From JAWXCM01 sp034408745 (GTDB lineage Bacteria > Acidobacteriota > Terriglobia > Bryobacterales > Bryobacteraceae), in NCBI GenBank assembly GCA_034408745.1, contig JAWXCM010000280.1:1-25748 (forward strand): a stretch of DNA of 25,748 nt. The letters run 5' to 3'. Each line of letters begins with the position of its first letter. Position 1 is the first letter of the stretch. The notes under the pieces are model-generated. The model was not told where the DNA came from, ran no database searches, and saw nothing but the letters and a program-made list of their open reading frames with translations. Below are positions 21,870 through 25,748 of this stretch, piece after piece. The translations under genes and the position numbers were made by a program.

Positions 21870-24800
21870 ATGAAAAGAAATTTGAGTAGTCTGGCCATTC
21901 TTTTATGGCTCTGCGGCACGACTCTGCTGTATGGGCAGAGCTCGCTTGGCACCATCACGGGCACGATCACCGACCCTGCCGGCTCCCCTGTTCCCAACGT
22001 CGACGTCACCGCGCGCGCTGCCGCCACGGGCTTGACGTTCAAGGGCCAGAGCAATGACTCCGGCGTTTACGTGATCACCAGCGTGCCCATCGGCGAATTT
22101 TCGCTGACCGCACAGGTGACAGGCTTCAAACAGACCCAGCGCACCAGACTGAACGTGGAAGTGTCGCAGCGCCTGCGTGTCGACATTGCGCTGGAAATCG
22201 GCAATGTGGCCGAATCGGTGGAAGTCCGCGCTGACATCCCACGCGTCCAGACGGAAGATTCGTCGCTCGGCACGGTTGTGGAACAGCGCCGCATTGAGGA
22301 CCTTCCGCTGAATGGCCGCCATGTGTTCAATCTGGTGAAGATTGTCCCCGGCGTGGTTCCTCGCTCCAACGCCACCGACGGATTCGCTGAGGTCAGCAAC
22401 CAGACCTTCTCGCAGATGCGCATCAACGGCGGCCCGGCATACGGCAACCAGTTCTTCCTCGACGGCGTGTCAAACACCGCCGCCGTGCACAATGAAATCT
22501 CCGTAGTTCCGATGGCTGACGCCGTGCAGGAATTTCGTGTGGAAACCAGTGCGATCAAGGCCGAGTTCGGCCAGACCGGCGGCGGTGTGGTGAACGTGGT
22601 GACCAAGTCGGGCGGGAATGAGTTTCACGGCTCGGCGTATGAGTTTCTGCGCAACGATTCGCTGGACGCGCGCAACGCGTTTGCCACGCAGGCCGATCCA
22701 CGCACCGGTCGCCTCAAGCAGGTGCTGCGCTACAACCAGTTCGGCTTCACACTCGGCGGCCCGATCTGGATTCCGAAGATTTACAACGGCAAGAACCGCA
22801 CGTTTTTCTACACCGGCGTTGAGCAGTGGAAATGGCGCTCGACCGGCGCTCCGCAGCTCGGCACCGTGGCTACGACTGAGCAGCGAAACGGCGATTTCAG
22901 CCGCACCTTCGACGCTCGCGGCGCTCTGATTCCGATCTACGACCCTGCCACTACGCGGGCGAATCCAAACGGCAGCGGCTTTGTCCGCGATATCTTCCCT
23001 GGCAACATTGTTCCCCGCAATCGTATGGATGCTCTCGCGCTGCGAGTGCTGGCCAATATGCCGCAGCCGAACGCGACGCCGACCGACGCGCTGACGAACA
23101 CGAACAACTTCGTGTCGCTGGCGAAATCGGTGTCGAACCAGACGGTTTCCACGATTCGCGCCGATCACCGGTTCAGCGACAGGGACAACGTGTTCTTCCG
23201 CTACTCGGGCAACTGGAACACGCTGCTAAATGCCGGTTTTGGGCTCGGTGTGGCTGACCCGACGGCGCGCAACGACCAGCGCAACAATCACAACGCGGCG
23301 CTCGGATACACGCGCACCATCACGCCGAACATCATTAACGAATTCCGCGCAGGCATCACGCGGCAGTGGCTTCCCTTCCTCCATCCGAGCTTCGATCAGG
23401 GCGTACCCGCGCAACTCGGCTATCCGTCGATCATTCCTCAGGACGCGATGCCTCCGGTGCAGATCTCTGGCCTGCTGACGATCGGCAACGCCGGGTTTTC
23501 GGGCGGTCTTCGGGCGCAGAACATCGCGCAGATCATCAACCAGGTAAGCATCATCAGCGGCAAGCACAGCTTCCGCGCCGGCGTCGACTTCCGGGACTGG
23601 CGCAACAGCTTCATCAACCGCGTCAACCCGTCGGGCAACTTCAGCTTCAACGGCGGCCTTACCGGCAACCCGCAAGCTCCGGCGGGTACTGGCTTCGGGC
23701 TGGCGACGTTCCTGTTGGGCGAGGTCTCCAGCGGAACGCTCGGCTTCCGACCGTTTTTCCAGACGCGGGCCTGGCCGCTCGGTGTCTACTTCCAGGACGA
23801 CTGGAAGCTGACTCCGCGCCTGACCATCAACGTGGGCATCCGCTACGACGTTTCGTTCGGCTTCAGGGAACTGTACAACCGGCACTCGAACTTCAACCCG
23901 TTTGAGGCCAACCCGACCACCCTGCGGCTCGGCGTACTGAAGTATTCCGGGGTGAATGAACCGGCCAGTTTCATTGACCGGGACAACAATAACTTCGGCC
24001 CGCGAATCGGCTTTGCGTGGGATCCGTGGGGCAACGGCAAGACGGCGATTCGCGGCGGCTACGGCGTGCTATACCTGCCGATCGAGAGCGGCGCGATTGT
24101 TCCGGACAACCAGAACGCACTCGGCTTCTCGGTTGACACGCAGTTCAACGCGCCCAGCGGCACACCGCAGCGCGCCTTCCTGTTCGCCCAGGGTCCTGCT
24201 GCGATTCTGCAGCCGCTGGGACCTGCTGGTGGACCGAACGCCTTCCGCGGCCAGAACGTGCGCTATCAGGATCGCAATTCACCGACTGGCTATGTGCAGC
24301 AGTGGAACATGGCTGTGCAGCGTGCAGTCTGGGGTGGATGGACGGTCCAGGCGGCTTATGTGGGCAGCAAGGGCACCAAACTGTACGGTGGCAACTACGA
24401 CCTGAATCAGCTGGATCCGAAGTACCTCTCACTCGGCCTGTCGCTTCAGGACACGGTACCGAATCCGTTTGCGGGGCAGATCGCAACCGGTGCTCTCGCA
24501 GGCGCCACCATCTCCCGCAGCCAGTCCCTGCGCCCGTTCCCCGACTACCTCCAGATCACCACCTGGGCGGCGCCGAACCTGTCTACCAGCTATCACTCTC
24601 TGCAGATCTCGGCTGAGAAGCGCTTCTCGGCTGGCCTGTCGATGATGGCCAACTACACGAAGTCGAAGCTGATTACGGGATGCTCGGCGATTGGCGGCGG
24701 CAACTCCGGCGACGGCTGCACTGGCGAGTTCCGGATCGGAGCATACAACCGCGATCTGGACCGTGGCATCGATCAGGATGATATTGCGAGCCGCGCTGTG

Positions 24801-25340
24801 GTGTCCGGTGTTTATGAGCTTCCAATCGGCAAGGGTCGCAAGCTGCTCTCGAACGCTCCGGCTGTGGTTAACGGCTTCCTGGGCGGATGGCAGATCAATG
24901 GAATCGGTACATTCCAGTCGGGTCAGGTGCTGGCTGTGCGCGGTGCGAATAACTTCACGGGCATCAACTATCCGGACTTGCTTCGTAATCCGACGCTGCC
25001 TTCGAGCGAGCGGACCCCGGTTCGCTGGTTCGACACGGATGCGTTCCGCAACCCGGCCAACTTCGTCATCGGCAACGCACCGCGCACGCTTCCGAGCACG
25101 CGCGGTCCAGGTCTGACCGACATCAGCTTCTCTATCTTTAAGACGTTCACCTTCAAAGAGCGCTTCCACCTGGAAGCTCGCGCGGAGGCGTTCAACGCGC
25201 TGAACACGGTCAACTACAACAATCCCGGCGTGGGTTTCACGCCGAACCCTCAGGGCTTGAACAGCAACGCAAATTTCGGACGCATTACGAGTTCACTGGA
25301 CGCACGGCGCGCACAGTTCGGTTTGCGGCTGAAATTCTGA
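21870..25340 (+). CDS. Oar-like TonB-dependent receptor with carboxypeptidase-regulatory-like domain
   Basis: This 1156-residue outer membrane protein has a signal peptide (about 22 residues, ending at LLYG-Q). A carboxypeptidase regulatory-like beta-sandwich follows (about 26-105; TGTITDPAGSPVPNVDV and GVYVITSVPIGEFSLTA). Next is a plug region with VEQRRIEDLPLNGRH and FLDGVSN (about 135-260). The rest is a long beta-barrel with repeated aromatic strands, ending in LRLKF, the terminal Phe typical of outer membrane barrels. Such proteins are abundant in Acidobacteria and are thought to import bound sugars or other large ligands using TonB energy, or to act as Oar-like adhesion proteins. The ligand is unknown. 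It has no SusD partner here. ATG 21870 follows the palindrome. The 3' end overlaps the convergent VanZ-like gene by 56 bases. Confidence 0.93.
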   Translation: MKRNLSSLAILLWLCGTTLLYGQSSLGTITGTITDPAGSPVPNVDVTARAAATGLTFKGQSNDSGVYVITSVPIGEFSLTAQVTGFKQTQRTRLNVEVSQRLRVDIALEIGNVAESVEVRADIPRVQTEDSSLGTVVEQRRIEDLPLNGRHVFNLVKIVPGVVPRSNATDGFAEVSNQTFSQMRINGGPAYGNQFFLDGVSNTAAVHNEISVVPMADAVQEFRVETSAIKAEFGQTGGGVVNVVTKSGGNEFHGSAYEFLRNDSLDARNAFATQADPRTGRLKQVLRYNQFGFTLGGPIWIPKIYNGKNRTFFYTGVEQWKWRSTGAPQLGTVATTEQRNGDFSRTFDARGALIPIYDPATTRANPNGSGFVRDIFPGNIVPRNRMDALALRVLANMPQPNATPTDALTNTNNFVSLAKSVSNQTVSTIRADHRFSDRDNVFFRYSGNWNTLLNAGFGLGVADPTARNDQRNNHNAALGYTRTITPNIINEFRAGITRQWLPFLHPSFDQGVPAQLGYPSIIPQDAMPPVQISGLLTIGNAGFSGGLRAQNIAQIINQVSIISGKHSFRAGVDFRDWRNSFINRVNPSGNFSFNGGLTGNPQAPAGTGFGLATFLLGEVSSGTLGFRPFFQTRAWPLGVYFQDDWKLTPRLTINVGIRYDVSFGFRELYNRHSNFNPFEANPTTLRLGVLKYSGVNEPASFIDRDNNNFGPRIGFAWDPWGNGKTAIRGGYGVLYLPIESGAIVPDNQNALGFSVDTQFNAPSGTPQRAFLFAQGPAAILQPLGPAGGPNAFRGQNVRYQDRNSPTGYVQQWNMAVQRAVWGGWTVQAAYVGSKGTKLYGGNYDLNQLDPKYLSLGLSLQDTVPNPFAGQIATGALAGATISRSQSLRPFPDYLQITTWAAPNLSTSYHSLQISAEKRFSAGLSMMANYTKSKLITGCSAIGGGNSGDGCTGEFRIGAYNRDLDRGIDQDDIASRAVVSGVYELPIGKGRKLLSNAPAVVNGFLGGWQINGIGTFQSGQVLAVRGANNFTGINYPDLLRNPTLPSSERTPVRWFDTDAFRNPANFVIGNAPRTLPSTRGPGLTDISFSIFKTFTFKERFHLEARAEAFNALNTVNYNNPGVGFTPNPQGLNSNANFGRITSSLDARRAQFGLRLKF

Positions 25341-25748
25341 GCAGCAGCGCCATTGCAATCGCCAGCAATGGATCGGTAATCTCAGGGGTGCGTCCCGGAA
25401 GCCACATCTGAGTGGCTTCGATGCCCCCCAGCAATACTGCCAGCAGGCCGGCTGCTCCCCACGCGGGAGCTCCGGCCCTTCCGACCAGCCAGACCGCGAC
25501 ACCGTACCACCAACACTTTTGCAGCAAGACGAAAACAGCCGGGGCGCGTTCGCTGGCAAACGAGGCGCCGAGTGGGGTCCAGCCGAAGGGCGTCGGGCTC
25601 ATGCTGAATCGGAATGGATCGAGACCGCGCAGGATCAACAATGCGCAGATCAGGAAGGCAAGGGTCCGCGCGGCGTCGGGCCGCTTTCGCACGATTGCGA
25701 ACAGGCCGACGCCGCAGACCGCGCCGACGAGGTCGACGAGAGCGGGCT
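25285..25748 (-). CDS. VanZ-like membrane protein (5' end beyond the window)
   Basis: The frame is open from the window edge to the stop at 25285, giving at least 154 residues without a recognised start. A GTG at 25692 would give 135 residues, but the frame continues upstream with hydrophobic residues (VDLVGAVCGVGLF), so the gene likely begins outside. It has several membrane segments and the VanZ-like sequence GIEATQMWLPGRTPEITDPLLA, in which the E-x-x-Q and the D-P-L-L positions are typical of the family. VanZ is linked to glycopeptide resistance, but most homologs have no known role, so no resistance is implied. Its 3' end overlaps the receptor gene on the other strand by 56 bases. Confidence 0.75.
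   Translation of the reverse strand, partial: PALVDLVGAVCGVGLFAIVRKRPDAARTLAFLICALLILRGLDPFRFSMSPTPFGWTPLGASFASERAPAVFVLLQKCWWYGVAVWLVGRAGAPAWGAAGLLAVLLGGIEATQMWLPGRTPEITDPLLAIAMALLLRISAANRTVRAVRPVNS

Noticed and set aside
25285..25748. Glycopeptide resistance from the VanZ-like gene
   Set aside because: VanZ-like membrane proteins are widespread without vancomycin resistance genes, and none are seen here.
1..25748. tRNA, rRNA, CRISPR array or phage genes
   Set aside because: No cloverleaf-like sequences, direct repeats with regular spacers or phage proteins were seen on reading; a tRNA or repeat search tool would be needed to exclude them fully.

Overview
The window looks like part of the chromosome of a GC-rich acidobacterium, probably of the Solibacter/Bryobacter type. 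That is inferred from gene content, not from a marker gene: a very large Oar-like TonB-dependent receptor with an N-terminal carboxypeptidase-regulatory-like domain, a Tat-type sulfatase beside a Gfo/Idh/MocA oxidoreductase, a Tat-type FAD-dependent oxidoreductase, a PhoPQ-related (PqaA-like) hydrolase, and core genes whose proteins are all readily recognised. No rRNA, tRNA or CRISPR array was seen.

Left edge (1-693): the first 53 codons of an IS1634-type (IS4 superfamily) transposase on the minus strand run off the window. They are followed by an AT-rich IS end and then by an ATG-less remnant of an unknown gene (303-512), which looks cut by the insertion. Region 694-5276 is a compact minus-strand operon, read right to left: a small HTH-like protein, aroC (chorismate synthase), def (peptide deformylase), fmt (Met-tRNA formyltransferase), argJ (arginine biosynthesis) and a small secreted protein. 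Several of its junctions overlap with GTG or TTG starts, which suggests translational coupling. def and fmt are a functional pair that removes and adds the formyl group at the N-terminus.

Region 5426-6651 is a decayed sensor histidine kinase with several frameshifts and missing domain pieces. It is divergent from hrpB (6664-9018), which is followed by a small secreted EF-hand protein. A sulfatase and a Gfo/Idh/MocA oxidoreductase (9405-11985, minus) form a two-gene catabolic unit. Next come two tandem paralogous small membrane proteins (12123-12755), a strong hairpin, and a rhomboid intramembrane protease (12826-13599). The protease's 3' end overlaps a convergent PqaA-like hydrolase gene. A 44-codon membrane ORF and a YeiH-family transporter follow.

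After a stretch of about 410 bases with no supported gene lies hfq-hflX-pgsA (16915-19138), an RNA chaperone, a ribosome-associated GTPase and a phospholipid synthase. An OmpA-like gene with a frameshift, a Tat-type FAD oxidoreductase, a 1156-residue TonB-dependent receptor and the 3' part of a VanZ-like membrane protein complete the window.

Most of the window is ordinary core and accessory acidobacterial sequence. The most original observations are the tandem small membrane proteins beside the rhomboid protease, the heavily decayed kinase, the IS-truncated gene, and the operon with successive non-AUG overlapping starts. I did not find a convincing complete novel defence or biosynthetic system.
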